Positions 52,207-62,195 are shown, counted from the stretch's first letter. The stretch is DNA of 64,000 nt from JAGPUQ01 sp041594335 (GCA_041594335.1 JBFHML010000003.1:14643-78642); one strand, 5' to 3'. Program-made: numbers and translations. The notes: generated by a model not told the origin, from the letters alone.

Positions 52207-54951
52207 TCAGCTAGAGGTCGCTTCGGGTCCACCGGGCAGGGATTGCCCGCGCAACAGTTCCGCGACCTGCGGATCCAAGCTGCGCAGATGCAGGTCACGC
52301 TGCGGAAACGAGATTTCCACACCGTGCTTCCGAAACGCCCCATCAATCGCTTCATGAATTTCGTGTGTCGTCGGCAACAACTCCGACAGCCCCATGACGA
52401 AGACCCGCACCTCGAAATTCAAACTGCTATCCCCAAAGCCGACAAACCAAACCTGTGGAGGAGGATCCTTAAGCGCTCGGGTACATCTCTGCGCCACCTC
52501 AAGTAACAGGCGCCGCGCCAGCGCAGTGTCCGATCCATAGGCAATGCCTACGGGCACAATCACCCGCAACACTGGGTCACTCAGAGTCCAATTGATGAGC
52601 TGATCGGTGATAAACGCCTTGTTGGGCACGATCAACTCTTTGCGATCCCAGTCCGTAATGGTCGTGGCGCGAATTCGAATTCGGGTGACGGTGCCGGTCA
52701 CCGATCCAACCGTCACGGTGTCGCCAATGCGAAACGGGCGCTCAAACAGCACGATCAACCCGCACACGAAATTGGCCACCACTTCCTGCAGCCCAAACCC
52801 CAACCCGACCCCCAACGCCGCGACCAGCCACTGCAATCGACTCCATTCCAAGCCGAGCAGATTCACGACCACCAGTACACCCACGGTGATGATCACGTAG
52901 CGGCTGACCGCATTGGCGGCATAGCGAGCACCCGCGTCGACCTGCAACCGCTGCAATACCGCCACCTCCAGCAACCCGGGCAGGTTGCGCGCCGCGACGA
53001 ACGTCAGCACCGCGATACCGAAGGCGATTCCCAGACTCGCGGCGGTGACTGCAGCACGGGTTTCATTCTCGCCACTACCCGACAAGTACTCCCACAGTAC
53101 GATTTCTCGCAGCGCCGCCAGCGCCGGCAAGAGGTCAACCCAGATCCACCAAACGCCAACGAGAAATACCAGCGCGGCGATAATCTTGAGGAAGCCCCGG
53201 ACCTGCGCATCGACCGCGCTCAAATCGATTTTCTGGTCATCCTCAACTGAGACTGTCGCCTCCCCCTGCATTTCCACGCCAACGTCACGGCGCTCCGCAA
53301 CAGGGTTAGGCAACGGCACCTGGCGCCGAGCGAGCCGTAGCTCGAACAGTCGCAACCCGCGCAAAGCAATCTGTGTCCCCAGCACCACCAAGGCGCCCAA
53401 CACCAGGGTTGCGCAGAAGCGCGCCAACACCTCCTGCGCGGTGAAGTAATAGCCGGCCAAAGCCAGGACCGCCAGAACCAAAGGCACGGAGGCGAAAGCG
53501 CCAAACCACAGGGAGCGAAGATTCCAGGGCCAACCGTGTCGACGGGCATCGACAAAATACAGCGACAGTAAGCCGCCCTCGGGATGAAGAGCGCGCCCGA
53601 TAAAGAGTGTCAAGGCGATCGCGCCCAGAACGAATGCGGCACGGCCCAAGGTGTCTAAATGCTCACCGAGCGCGTTGGTCGCGGCCACCACCAGGGTAGA
53701 TACCACCAACGCCGGCAACAGCATGTACAGGGCTCGAGTGACCACCTGGCGCGGCCCTCGCGGCCAGCCCAGATGGGCCCCCAACAATCCCTCATCCCGG
53801 CAAAAAACGCGAGCCAGTTCGAGCACTAGCGCCACCAAGGCAGCGACGCCCAACCCCTCGGACAAGGCTTGAAGCCATCGCGCGCCCGCGCCACCCCCAA
53901 GCACCAAGGCCGCGAACCCGAATGTCAGCGGCACCCGTGTCGCCAAGAGTAGGCTGACCAACACGGCACCTGCCGTATGGCGGAATCGGTCGCGCTCGGG
54001 GTCGCCGACAGGCGCAGCGAAGCGCTCCAACCAGACCCGCAGGCGGCCACGATAGAAAAAGCCAAGCCCCACCGCCAACAGTGCGCCGCTCAGCACCAAT
54101 GGATGCAGCCGCCAGGAACGTGCCGACGCCAATAACAGCTCGCGCCAGACACCCGGCTCGACCAAGGCCCGCAACGGCGCGAAGGCGGAGAGTGGCCAAT
54201 GCCAATTCGGGCGCCGCGCATCCGCCACCCACACCAAATCACGACTCAATAACTCTGCGTAGTCATCCGTGACTTCGGCGAGTTGTCGCGCCAGTTGGTC
54301 CAGGCTGGTTAATTCGGTAATGTAGTGGGTATAAGCCCGATCCAGTCGCTCGCGCAACTGCGCGCCACGTTCCAGTTCCGCTTTCAACACCGGCCGCAGC
54401 GCATGGCGCTCCTGTTCGGGGAATGGCGCAAGCCGCTCATCGAGCGTGTCGCCGCCCCGCGCTAGAGCTTTACGCTCGGCCCGCAGTTCCATTTGCTCGA
54501 CGCGCGCCTGCGCGATAGCTTCGCCCCGCTTGCGCGCTTCTTGCGGCTCCGGCATCAAGCTCGGGAGCTCTTGTCGTTGGCGGTGCAATACCCGACCGAG
54601 GGTACCGCCGGACTTGGCGATGGCCAACTGATCCACGGCCGTATCCCGCAGCTCCCGGACCTCTTCGAGGCGCACGCGCAGCCCACGCTGTGATTCAACT
54701 ATTCCCTCTAGACGTTGGTGTACGTCCGCCAGACGCGCCGCAAGGGCCTCGTTCGCGTGCATTGCCTCGATGACCGGCGCGGCATCGACCGCCACGCCAG
54801 GGTCTTTGGCGTCGGTTCCAGGCTCAGCCGTCGCGGGAACGCCCCAGGCTACCGCGCTCGCTACCCAAACCATCTGGCAGACGAACCACCAGCGCCTGGG
54901 GGAACCGCGGGCAGGCCGCAGACGGTCACGTCCGGATCCGAGTAGCAACAT
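52207..54951 (-). CDS. MscK/KefA-like mechanosensitive ion channel
   Basis: 914 residues. An N-terminal signal or first membrane segment (about 20-43, RWWFVCQMVWVASAVAW) is followed by a periplasmic coiled-coil region of the MscS-porin type (50-230). About ten membrane helices follow, then the MscS pore and beta domain (WLVAALGVGLGFGLQEVVAN; FRIGDTVTVGSVTGTVTRIR; LIVPNKAFITDQLINWT). It releases ions under osmotic downshift. It is shorter than E. coli MscK (1120) by loss in the periplasmic part. Inner membrane. The MscS pore helix is glycine- and alanine-rich as required. Confidence 0.9.
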   Translation of the reverse strand: MLLLGSGRDRLRPARGSPRRWWFVCQMVWVASAVAWGVPATAEPGTDAKDPGVAVDAAPVIEAMHANEALAARLADVHQRLEGIVESQRGLRVRLEEVRELRDTAVDQLAIAKSGGTLGRVLHRQRQELPSLMPEPQEARKRGEAIAQARVEQMELRAERKALARGGDTLDERLAPFPEQERHALRPVLKAELERGAQLRERLDRAYTHYITELTSLDQLARQLAEVTDDYAELLSRDLVWVADARRPNWHWPLSAFAPLRALVEPGVWRELLLASARSWRLHPLVLSGALLAVGLGFFYRGRLRVWLERFAAPVGDPERDRFRHTAGAVLVSLLLATRVPLTFGFAALVLGGGAGARWLQALSEGLGVAALVALVLELARVFCRDEGLLGAHLGWPRGPRQVVTRALYMLLPALVVSTLVVAATNALGEHLDTLGRAAFVLGAIALTLFIGRALHPEGGLLSLYFVDARRHGWPWNLRSLWFGAFASVPLVLAVLALAGYYFTAQEVLARFCATLVLGALVVLGTQIALRGLRLFELRLARRQVPLPNPVAERRDVGVEMQGEATVSVEDDQKIDLSAVDAQVRGFLKIIAALVFLVGVWWIWVDLLPALAALREIVLWEYLSGSGENETRAAVTAASLGIAFGIAVLTFVAARNLPGLLEVAVLQRLQVDAGARYAANAVSRYVIITVGVLVVVNLLGLEWSRLQWLVAALGVGLGFGLQEVVANFVCGLIVLFERPFRIGDTVTVGSVTGTVTRIRIRATTITDWDRKELIVPNKAFITDQLINWTLSDPVLRVIVPVGIAYGSDTALARRLLLEVAQRCTRALKDPPPQVWFVGFGDSSLNFEVRVFVMGLSELLPTTHEIHEAIDGAFRKHGVEISFPQRDLHLRSLDPQVAELLRGQSLPGGPEATSS

Positions 54952-55140
54952 CGCGTTTTCCTTTCAGAAGTCAGCTGGGACAAAACGGCCGCAGCCGGAT
55001 CCCTGAAATCATAGCAGTAGGCTGTGGGCGGTGGACTTTGCAGCGCGTTGTTGCTGGGCAACAATAGGGGCATAGCCCGACGCGGATCCAGATCCGTCGG
55101 GGAATAATCAAATCCAGCCTCTGCGCAGGGAGATGTCGGC

Positions 55141-55758
55141 ATGCCCCAACACTTCGCCAAGACCCCGGACGACCGCGTCGTTTTTCTCCAGCAGTTCCTC
55201 AAAAACCCCCGCCAAATCGGCTCCGTCATTCCCAGCTCGCGCTATCTGGAGCGCCGTGTCGTGGGCCTCGCGGATATTGCAAGCGCCAAGGTCATCGTCG
55301 AGTTGGGAACCGGCACAGGAGGGATTACCAGGGCCCTGCTTGCCGCCATGCCAGCCGATGCCCGACTGATCGGCATCGAAATCAATCCGCGCCTACACCA
55401 ATTATTAGGAGAACTGAACGATCCCCGGCTGATCCCCCATTTCGGTAGCGCGGCCGAACTTGCCGAGATCCTCCAAGCACATCAGCTGCCGCCACCAGAC
55501 GCCGTGATCTCGGGAATTCCCTTTTCAACGATGGACAAAGCGGTCGGCACCCGAATTCTCAGCGCCGTCGCCGACACTTTGGCGCCCGCAGGTCGCTTTG
55601 TGGCCTATCAAGTAAGCGCCCAAGTCGCACGCCTCGCACGACCCGTGCTGGGCATCCCGCGCCGACAGATCGAACTGCGTAACATACCGCCGATGCGGGT
55701 GTACCGATGGGATCGCGCGGCCGTACCGGAATCGGCACGCCGCGCAGTGAACGCTTAA
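55141..55758 (+). CDS. Class I SAM methyltransferase, phospholipid N-methyltransferase-like
   Basis: 205 residues with no membrane segment. SAM motif I is VIVELGTGTGGITRALLAAM (from about 51), with acidic GIEINPRLHQLL next. The start FLQQFLKNPRQIGSVIPSSR and AVISGIPFSTMDKAVG, RFVAYQVS are typical of the PmtA-type phosphatidylethanolamine N-methyltransferases and of related uncharacterised proteins. Phosphatidylcholine formation is possible but unproven. GGGAG lies 7 bases before the ATG. It lies alone between the channel gene and the acs cluster. Confidence 0.78.
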   Translation: MPQHFAKTPDDRVVFLQQFLKNPRQIGSVIPSSRYLERRVVGLADIASAKVIVELGTGTGGITRALLAAMPADARLIGIEINPRLHQLLGELNDPRLIPHFGSAAELAEILQAHQLPPPDAVISGIPFSTMDKAVGTRILSAVADTLAPAGRFVAYQVSAQVARLARPVLGIPRRQIELRNIPPMRVYRWDRAAVPESARRAVNA

Positions 55759-55761
55759 AAA

Positions 55762-56055
55762 CTAATCTTTCGCTGAGACTTGGAGATGCCGGTCGAGAGC
55801 TGAATGCAGCTCCCGCTCGATGGTGCCGCGTAAAAAGCTCGCCAAGGGGCCCAGAACCACCTCAAGGCGTAGCTCAGAGGCCGCGCAGTGGATCTCAGCG
55901 TCGATATCGCCACTGCGCTGATACCGCATCAGATCACCCTGCCAGCGGTATGCGCCGCCGTAGCGCGCGACCAACTTGGCCGCGAGGCTCTCCACGCGGC
56001 GGCGCAATTCCGCCGTCTCGAGCTGATGCGCCCGGCAGATTCGCAACTGGGCCAT
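55762..56055 (-). CDS. Polyhydroxyalkanoic acid system family protein
   Basis: 97 residues resembling the PHA-granule-region family (PF09650). Family landmarks are RICRAHQLETAELRRRVESL, YGGAYRWQGDLMRYQRSGDI and LEVVLGPLASFLRGTIEREL, giving a short beta-sheet plus helix. Members lie beside PHA synthesis genes in some Pseudomonas, but the function is unknown and no PHA synthase is in this window. It follows acs by 14 bases, which may tie it to acetyl-CoA supply. Confidence 0.75.
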   Translation of the reverse strand: MAQLRICRAHQLETAELRRRVESLAAKLVARYGGAYRWQGDLMRYQRSGDIDAEIHCAASELRLEVVLGPLASFLRGTIERELHSALDRHLQVSAKD

Positions 56056-56069
56056 GACTCGGTCTCCGC

Positions 56070-58007
56070 CTAGCCTCCCTGGCGGTTACGGACCAAATCA
56101 TCAACCACCCCGGGATCCGCCAGGGTCGACGTATCACCGAGACTGTCCAATTCGTTGGCGGCGACCTTGCGCAAGATACGGCGCATGATCTTGCCAGACC
56201 GGGTTTTCGGCAATCCGGGAGCCCATTGGATGATATCGGGCTTGGCAATAGCGCCGATTTCTCGGCTGCACAGATCCAGCAACTCCTTGCGCAGCGCCTC
56301 AGAGGGCTCAACACCGGCCATCAGGGTCACATAGGCATAGATCCCCTGACCCTTGATGTCGTGGGGAAAGCCAACCACCGCAGCCTCGGCCACCTGCTCG
56401 TGCAGTACCAGCGCGCTCTCAATCTCCGCTGTGCCCATACGATGTCCAGAAACATTGAGCACATCATCTACCCGCCCGGTGATCCAGTAGTACCCATCGG
56501 CGTCTCGACGCGCTCCGTCACCGGTAAAGTAATACCCAGGATAGGTCGAAAAATAAGTGTCTAGCATCCGCTGGTGATCGCCGAATACCGTTCGGATCTG
56601 TCCAGGCCAAGACGCCTTGATCACCAGGCTCCCCTCGCCGGGACCTTCGATTTCGCCGCCTTCGCTGTCAAGCAATGCCGGCTGCACGCCAAAGAACGGC
56701 AGGGTAGCGGAACCCGGCTTTAGGTCCGTGGCACCAGGCAACGGCGTCAGCATGTGGCCACCAGTCTCGGTTTGCCACCAGGTATCGACAATAGGACAAC
56801 GGCCCTCACCCACGACCCGGTGATACCAAACCCAGGCTTCAGGATTGATGGGTTCACCCACCGTGCCCAATAGCTTGAGACTGCGCCTCGACGTCTTAGT
56901 AACGAATTCATCACCAGCACCCATCAGAGCACGGAGTGCAGTGGGCGCCGTATAAAATTGATTGACTTGGTGCTTATCGACCACCTGCCAGAAACGCGAA
57001 GCATCCGGCCACGTCGGCACCCCCTCGAACACCAAGGTGGTCGCCCCATTGCAAAGCGGTCCGTAGACAATATAGCTGTGTCCGGTGACCCAACCGACGT
57101 CCGCGGTACACCAGAAGATGTCGCCGTCCTGATAATCAAACACGTATTTGTGGCTCATTGCCGCGTGCAGCAGATAACCGCCGGTAGTGTGCAAGACACC
57201 CTTCGGTTTACCCGTGGAGCCGGAGGTATAGAGAATGAACAACGGCGCTTCCGCATCCATCGCCGCTGGCTCACATTCCGTGCCAGCGGCGGCCACTGCC
57301 TCGTGGTACCACAGGTCAATTTTCCCGTTCCAGGCGATATCTCCCCCGGTTCGTTTTAGTACCACGCAAGTGTGCACATCCGGACAATGCGTCAGAGCGG
57401 CATCGGCATTCTGCTTCAGCGGAATGCGCCGACCACCGCGAACGCCTTCGTCGGCAGTAATCAGCACTCGGCAATCGGAATCGAGGATTCGGTCCTTGAG
57501 CGCCTCCGGAGAAAAACCACCGAAGACCACGGAATGCACCGCGCCAATGCGGGCGCAGGCCAGCATGGCGAATACCGCCTCCGGCACCATGGGCATGTAG
57601 ATACACACCCGATCGCCGACGGCGACGCCCCGCGCGCGGAGCACATTGGCCAGGCGACAGACCTGCTCGTAGAGCTCACGATAGCTTACCGTGCGACTAT
57701 CTGCGGGATCGTCTCCCTCCCAGAGCAACGCTACCTGCTCGGCACGCTCTTCCAGATGGCGATCGATGCAATTGACCGCTACATTGAGCTTGCCACCGGC
57801 GAACCAGGTTGCCGTTCCGGCGCCAAAATCCCCGCTACACACCGTAGTCCAGGGCTTCTCCCACTGCAGAAATTCTCGCGCCTGTTCAGCCCAAAAATGA
57901 TCTGGGTCGGCTACCGATCGACGATACATCTCCTCATAACGCGCCCGATCCACGTAGGCAGAACGCCGCCAGGATTCAGGCACCGGATAGACGGGAAATT
58001 CGGACAT
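56070..58007 (-). CDS. acs: Acetyl-CoA synthetase
   Basis: 645 residues (E. coli 652). It activates acetate with ATP and CoA. FILYTSGSTGKPKGVLHTTG is the AMP-binding P-loop, DTWWQTETGGHMLTPLPG and YYWITGRVDDVLNVSGHRMG follow, and PKTRSGKIMRRILRK carries the Lys acetylated in regulated Acs enzymes. It lies 48 bases after panD in a long minus-strand run and may use the acetate formed by the aldehyde dehydrogenase at 14.5-16 kb. Confidence 0.97.
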   Translation of the reverse strand: MSEFPVYPVPESWRRSAYVDRARYEEMYRRSVADPDHFWAEQAREFLQWEKPWTTVCSGDFGAGTATWFAGGKLNVAVNCIDRHLEERAEQVALLWEGDDPADSRTVSYRELYEQVCRLANVLRARGVAVGDRVCIYMPMVPEAVFAMLACARIGAVHSVVFGGFSPEALKDRILDSDCRVLITADEGVRGGRRIPLKQNADAALTHCPDVHTCVVLKRTGGDIAWNGKIDLWYHEAVAAAGTECEPAAMDAEAPLFILYTSGSTGKPKGVLHTTGGYLLHAAMSHKYVFDYQDGDIFWCTADVGWVTGHSYIVYGPLCNGATTLVFEGVPTWPDASRFWQVVDKHQVNQFYTAPTALRALMGAGDEFVTKTSRRSLKLLGTVGEPINPEAWVWYHRVVGEGRCPIVDTWWQTETGGHMLTPLPGATDLKPGSATLPFFGVQPALLDSEGGEIEGPGEGSLVIKASWPGQIRTVFGDHQRMLDTYFSTYPGYYFTGDGARRDADGYYWITGRVDDVLNVSGHRMGTAEIESALVLHEQVAEAAVVGFPHDIKGQGIYAYVTLMAGVEPSEALRKELLDLCSREIGAIAKPDIIQWAPGLPKTRSGKIMRRILRKVAANELDSLGDTSTLADPGVVDDLVRNRQGG

Positions 58008-58055
58008 CGGCTCCCCCCGCTGTCGAGTTAGATCACGCGCCCGCGGGCGCGCCGC

Positions 58056-58439
58056 TCAGGACGCGATCTGCACGGGAATAGTATTTGCGGTCCGCTCTAC
58101 GCTGTTGTCGGCGTTGAGATAAACCAACTTCGGCTTGTGACGCGCCGCTTCATCTTCACTGTACTGACCGTAGGTAGCGATGATCACCCGATCGCCAACC
58201 TGGACCTTGCGTGCGGCCGCTCCATTCATCGAAATGGTTCGCGATCCAGCCTCGGCGCAAATGATGTAGGTCGTGAACCGTTCGCCATTATTCACGTTGT
58301 AGATGTCGATCTGCTCGAATTCCCGCAGCCCGGCGAGCTCCAAAAGCTCGCTGTCAATCGCGCACGAGCCGTCGTACCAAAGTTCCGCTTGGGTCACCGA
58401 GGCCAGGTGCAGCTTGGCTTTCAGCAGAGTACTCAGCAC
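58056..58439 (-). CDS. panD: Aspartate 1-decarboxylase
   Basis: 127 residues (E. coli 126). It makes beta-alanine for pantothenate. The pro-enzyme cleaves itself at Gly24-Ser25 (YDGSCAID), creating a pyruvoyl group. The rest (YNVNNGERFTTYIICAEAG; GAAARKVQVGDRVIIATYGQ) matches the barrel. Located 12 bases after panC. Confidence 0.97.
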   Translation of the reverse strand: MLSTLLKAKLHLASVTQAELWYDGSCAIDSELLELAGLREFEQIDIYNVNNGERFTTYIICAEAGSRTISMNGAAARKVQVGDRVIIATYGQYSEDEAARHKPKLVYLNADNSVERTANTIPVQIAS

Positions 58440-58451
58440 GTCTTCAACCCC

Positions 58452-59333
58452 CTACCCCAGAGTCAGGGTCACATTGTCGATCAGGCGGGCGCCCGTGGTG
58501 TACATGGCCCCCAGCACCACCATTTCCTCGTCATCATGCGCTGCCGGATCCAAGGTCCGGGCATTACGAATGCTGACGTAATCGGGCCGAAACCCGGCCT
58601 CCTGAATTCGCTCTGCCGCCGCTTGCTCAATGGCCGAAAAATCGCGCCGCCCCTGCGCTCCCATCTGATCCCGACACCAACACAGCGTCTGGTAGAGGAT
58701 CGTCGCCCTAGGCCGCTCACTGCTCGCGAGATAGCTGTTTCGGGAGCTCAACGCCAGTCCATCTTCGGCCCGGGCAATAGGCGCCGCAACGATATCCACG
58801 GGAATGCACAGGTCCTCCACCATGCGGCGAATTACGGCCAGCTGCTGGTAGTCCTTGATCCCGAAAACGGCCTTGTCGGGCTGTACAATATTGAACAGCT
58901 TCGACACCACCGTGGTCACTCCCTCGAAATGCCCCGGCCGGCTGGCGCCGCAGAGTATATCAGTCATAGTTGGCACTACAACCCGGGTCTGGTCCGCCAT
59001 TCCATTGGGATATATCTCTTTTTCTTCCGGGTGGAAGAGATAATCGCAAGATGCCGACTCCAGCTTCGCGATATCGGCTTCCAGGGTACGCGGGTACTGC
59101 TCCCAGTCCTCATTGAGGCCAAACTGCAGGGGGTTGACAAAAATACTCACTACCACCGCGTCGCAGTGCTCCCGAGCCAAGCGGACCAACTGCAAATGGC
59201 CCTCGTGCAGATTCCCCATGGTAGGCACCAACGCGAGTGTGCGGCCCCGGACACGCTCTTCTGCCAACGCGCGGCGCAGCCCTTCCACCCGATGGTAGCT
59301 GGCCATACCGACTCTACCGCTCGGCTCAGACAT
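58452..59333 (-). CDS. panC: Pantothenate synthetase
   Basis: 293 residues. It joins pantoate and beta-alanine using ATP. VPTMGNLHEGHLQLVRLA holds the HIGH-type motif, FVNPLQFGLNEDWEQYPRTL and GIKDYQQLAVIRRMVEDL follow, and SSRNSYLASSER is the KMSKS-like loop. ATG 59333 is supported by GAGGAG in the dnaB end, 9 bases upstream; ATG 59306 is possible. panB is not in the window. Confidence 0.96.
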   Translation of the reverse strand: MSEPSGRVGMASYHRVEGLRRALAEERVRGRTLALVPTMGNLHEGHLQLVRLAREHCDAVVVSIFVNPLQFGLNEDWEQYPRTLEADIAKLESASCDYLFHPEEKEIYPNGMADQTRVVVPTMTDILCGASRPGHFEGVTTVVSKLFNIVQPDKAVFGIKDYQQLAVIRRMVEDLCIPVDIVAAPIARAEDGLALSSRNSYLASSERPRATILYQTLCWCRDQMGAQGRRDFSAIEQAAAERIQEAGFRPDYVSIRNARTLDPAAHDDEEMVVLGAMYTTGARLIDNVTLTLG

Positions 59334-59336
59334 GAT

Positions 59337-60764
59337 TCAGTGCTCCTCGGCAAAATAGTCTCGCGCCAGATTCTCGAACCTGGTGTGCTGCCCCATAAAG
59401 GCCAACCGAGCCACGCCGATCGGTCCATTCCGCTGTTTGCCGATAATGATTTCGGCGACGCCCTTGTCGGGCGTATCGTCGTGGTAGACCTCGTCTCGGT
59501 AGATGAACACAATGACGTCGGCATCCTGCTCGATGGCGCCGGACTCGCGCAGGTCCGAGTTGATCGGCCGCTTATTGGGCCGCTGCTCGACATTACGACT
59601 TAACTGGGACAGCGCAACCAAGGGGCAATCGAACTCTCGCGCCACGGTTTTCAGCTCACGGGAGATCTGTGAAATTTCTTGCACCCGACCCTCGGCTGGC
59701 GTCGCCGACGACATGAGCTGCAGATAGTCAACCAATATCAACGCCGGCCGCGCATCCCGATCCAACTGCTCGAGCGCGGCTTCGGGATTGTCCCGCTTGA
59801 GCTGATCGCGGCGCTCTCGCACCAACCGGCGCACCCGATTGCGCAATTCCATGGGGTTCAGCCCGGCTGTATCGTCGATAAAAAGCGGGCGATCTTTAAG
59901 GCGGGCGGCAGCACCGGCAAGTTTGTTAAAGTCTTCGGGCTCGAGCCGCCCGCTGCGCATCCGGCTCTGATCGATCCGCCCCATCGAGGACAGCATCCGC
60001 ATCACCAGCTGGCTCGCAGGCATCTCGAGACTGAAAACCAGCACCGGTCGGTCCTGGTGAAGGATAGCGTGCTCAGCCATATTGAGGGCAAAGGCTGTCT
60101 TGCCCATCGACGGCCGACCCGCCACGATCACCAAATCGGCGTCTTGCCACCCCGACGTCATAGCATCGAGATCCGCGAAACCGCTCGCCAGACCGGTAAT
60201 GGACGAATCGTTCTGATAAAGTTCATCGATGCGGGCGATGACCTCCCGGAGGATCTCGGTCGCATCGCGAAAACCACCCTCCTTGGGCCTGTGCTCCATC
60301 ACTTCGAGCAGCCGCCGCTCTGCCTCGGCGAGCAGTTTGCTGCTATCCCAACCGAGCGGGTTATACCCCTTGCGCAGAATATCAGTGGCCGCGTCGATCA
60401 GCCGCCGGACCACCGCCCGCTCCACTACGATCTGGGCGTAAACCCGGATGTTCGCGGTACTGGGGGCGTTGTTCACGAGGTCGATCAGGTAGGCGTCACC
60501 ACCGACCTGAGCTAACTGATTGTTGCTTTTCAGCGACTCGGAAAGCGTCAGCGCATCTAACGGTTGGCCATCCTGGGCGAGCCGACCCATGGCGGTAAAG
60601 ATGACACGATGTTCGCGAAGAAAGAAATCGGCATCGGCGAGAACGCCGGCGACGTCGTCGAACGCCTGATTCGCCAGCATCAAGCCGCCCAGGACCGCCT
60701 GCTCTGCCTCCAGCGAATGGGGCAGTTGTGGATCTTCGAGATCCTCCGGCAGCCACTGTGCCAT
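59337..60764 (-). CDS. dnaB: Replicative DNA helicase
   Basis: 475 residues (E. coli 471). The N-terminal DnaG-interacting domain (SLEAEQAVLGGLMLANQAFD), linker, then a RecA-like motor: Walker A GRPSMGKTAFALN, Walker B ALILVDYLQLM, and LSQLSRNVEQRPNKRPINSD. It unwinds DNA at the fork and recruits DnaG (32.6 kb). It follows rplI, and panC begins 3 bases beyond its stop rather than the alr gene common in many relatives. Confidence 0.98.
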   Translation of the reverse strand: MAQWLPEDLEDPQLPHSLEAEQAVLGGLMLANQAFDDVAGVLADADFFLREHRVIFTAMGRLAQDGQPLDALTLSESLKSNNQLAQVGGDAYLIDLVNNAPSTANIRVYAQIVVERAVVRRLIDAATDILRKGYNPLGWDSSKLLAEAERRLLEVMEHRPKEGGFRDATEILREVIARIDELYQNDSSITGLASGFADLDAMTSGWQDADLVIVAGRPSMGKTAFALNMAEHAILHQDRPVLVFSLEMPASQLVMRMLSSMGRIDQSRMRSGRLEPEDFNKLAGAAARLKDRPLFIDDTAGLNPMELRNRVRRLVRERRDQLKRDNPEAALEQLDRDARPALILVDYLQLMSSATPAEGRVQEISQISRELKTVAREFDCPLVALSQLSRNVEQRPNKRPINSDLRESGAIEQDADVIVFIYRDEVYHDDTPDKGVAEIIIGKQRNGPIGVARLAFMGQHTRFENLARDYFAEEH

Positions 60765-60818
60765 AAGCTCGGCCCCGCGGTATCGATCCGGGTTCCCGCC
60801 GTGCGGCGGGAACCGGTG

Positions 60819-61277
60819 TCAGCGTTGCTCGATTACCTGCACCTGTACTTCCTGCACGATATCGGAGTGCAGCTGAATTTCGACCTCGTATTCACCGAGC
60901 TCGCGAATCGCGCCCACCGGCAACCGGATCGCAGTGCGGGGCACGTCGACCCCAGCGGCTGCCAGCGCGTCGGCGATGTCCCGAGCACCGACCGAGCCAA
61001 ACAGCTTGCCGCCCTCTCCGGCCACTGCGCTCAGCGTCAGGGTGCCAACCTGCGCAACCCGCGCGGCAAGTGCTTGAGCCTCGCTCAGACGGGCTGCCGC
61101 CAGCTGCTCCAACTCCGCGCGTCGCGCTTCAAACCGGGCGACATTCTCTTGGGTTGCAAACACTGCCTTACCCTGAGGAATCAGGTAGTTCCGGCCATAT
61201 CCGGCGCGGACCCGGACTCGATCACCGATATTGCCGAGCCGGCCAATTTTTTCCAGCAGAATCACTTCCATCGCCAA
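60819..61277 (-). CDS. rplI: 50S ribosomal protein L9
   Basis: 152 residues. MEVILLEKIGRLGNIGDRVR and VRAGYGRNYLIPQGKAV form the N-terminal RNA-binding domain; a long connecting helix and the C-terminal domain (VGARDIADALAAAGVDVPRT) follow. It binds the 50S L1 region. Separated from the DUF2232 gene by 33 bases. Confidence 0.97.
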   Translation of the reverse strand: MAMEVILLEKIGRLGNIGDRVRVRAGYGRNYLIPQGKAVFATQENVARFEARRAELEQLAAARLSEAQALAARVAQVGTLTLSAVAGEGGKLFGSVGARDIADALAAAGVDVPRTAIRLPVGAIRELGEYEVEIQLHSDIVQEVQVQVIEQR

Positions 61278-61310
61278 GCACCTCGCTCGATTGTGCCAAA
61301 CCGCCCAGAT

Positions 61311-62183
61311 TCACTCCGAGCCGCCTGAGTTTTCACGCCGGCGCGCAAAGCGAGCGCGCAGGTCGATCAGGCTGTCGATTAACCCCACCCCGGTGAGCAG
61401 TAGGCCCAAGGGACCCAACAGCAACACCAGGCACACATAAAACACTGCGAGCCAATGGCCACCAATCTGTGACGCCGTCACCAGGTGGTGGACGAGCGCC
61501 ACGCCACCCATGAACAAGGGCAGCCCCAGCAGATTGCCCCACACAGCATAGCCGGCCGGACCCAACTGGCAGGCCACCACGGCGGCCATCAGACCCACGG
61601 CCACTAATGGGCTCATGCGCAGCGCGCGGATCTCTCGTCCCAACCCGCCAGGGTTGTAGAGCAACCCCTGCCACCACCGTCCCAGCAATAAACTGCCAAG
61701 GCCGCTAACCGCCATGACCCAAGACAGCAGTCCCAACACCAGAGGCAGCTCCGGCTGCATGCCGGGATCCCGCCCTGCGGTCTGCATTTGCGCAAAAAAT
61801 TCCGTCAACCCCTCGCGCAGCAGCGTCAATTCGACCGTTAATGTCTGCGCCATGACCAGCGCTGCAGCCCCACTCGCCCCGCACAGCACCAACAGCGCGA
61901 GCTGCCAGGATGAAGTGGCTCGCAACACCAGCGCCGCAACCATGACCACCACTACGGTGAGCAATGAGGCCCAGACCAGCATCGGGGTCACTTCGCTGGT
62001 GTAAAACGTCACCACCAGGGGCAGTACTGCCCAAATCCCGATCAGCAACCCCTCCGCACTGCCTTTGCGCAGGGTCACTAGCGCCACCGCAGCAGGACTC
62101 AGCAGCGGGAGCAAATTTCCCACGCTGGCGACCAGCGCAGCCCGCGCCCGGCTGGCCATGATGAATTGCGCCAGCGCGCGCAC
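61311..62183 (-). CDS. DUF2232 family membrane protein
   Basis: 290 residues with about seven to eight membrane helices and a basic tail. It fits the DUF2232 (YybS-like) proteins commonly encoded between rpsR and rplI in gammaproteobacteria. The loop near 130-155 (LTEFFAQMQTAGRDPGMQPE) and the helix after VWGNLLGLPLFMGGVAL are seen. Function unknown; some relatives are linked to energy coupling or S-component-like folds. Inner membrane. It starts 12 bases after rpsR. Confidence 0.8.
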   Translation of the reverse strand: MRALAQFIMASRARAALVASVGNLLPLLSPAAVALVTLRKGSAEGLLIGIWAVLPLVVTFYTSEVTPMLVWASLLTVVVVMVAALVLRATSSWQLALLVLCGASGAAALVMAQTLTVELTLLREGLTEFFAQMQTAGRDPGMQPELPLVLGLLSWVMAVSGLGSLLLGRWWQGLLYNPGGLGREIRALRMSPLVAVGLMAAVVACQLGPAGYAVWGNLLGLPLFMGGVALVHHLVTASQIGGHWLAVFYVCLVLLLGPLGLLLTGVGLIDSLIDLRARFARRRENSGGSE

Positions 62184-62195
62184 GGGTACAGCGTA

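Noticed and set aside
55076..55101. A bulged hairpin (CCCGA..CGGAT loop ATCCG TCGGG) before the methyltransferase gene
   Set aside because: No T-run, a two-base bulge and no known regulator; too weak to call a terminator or riboswitch.
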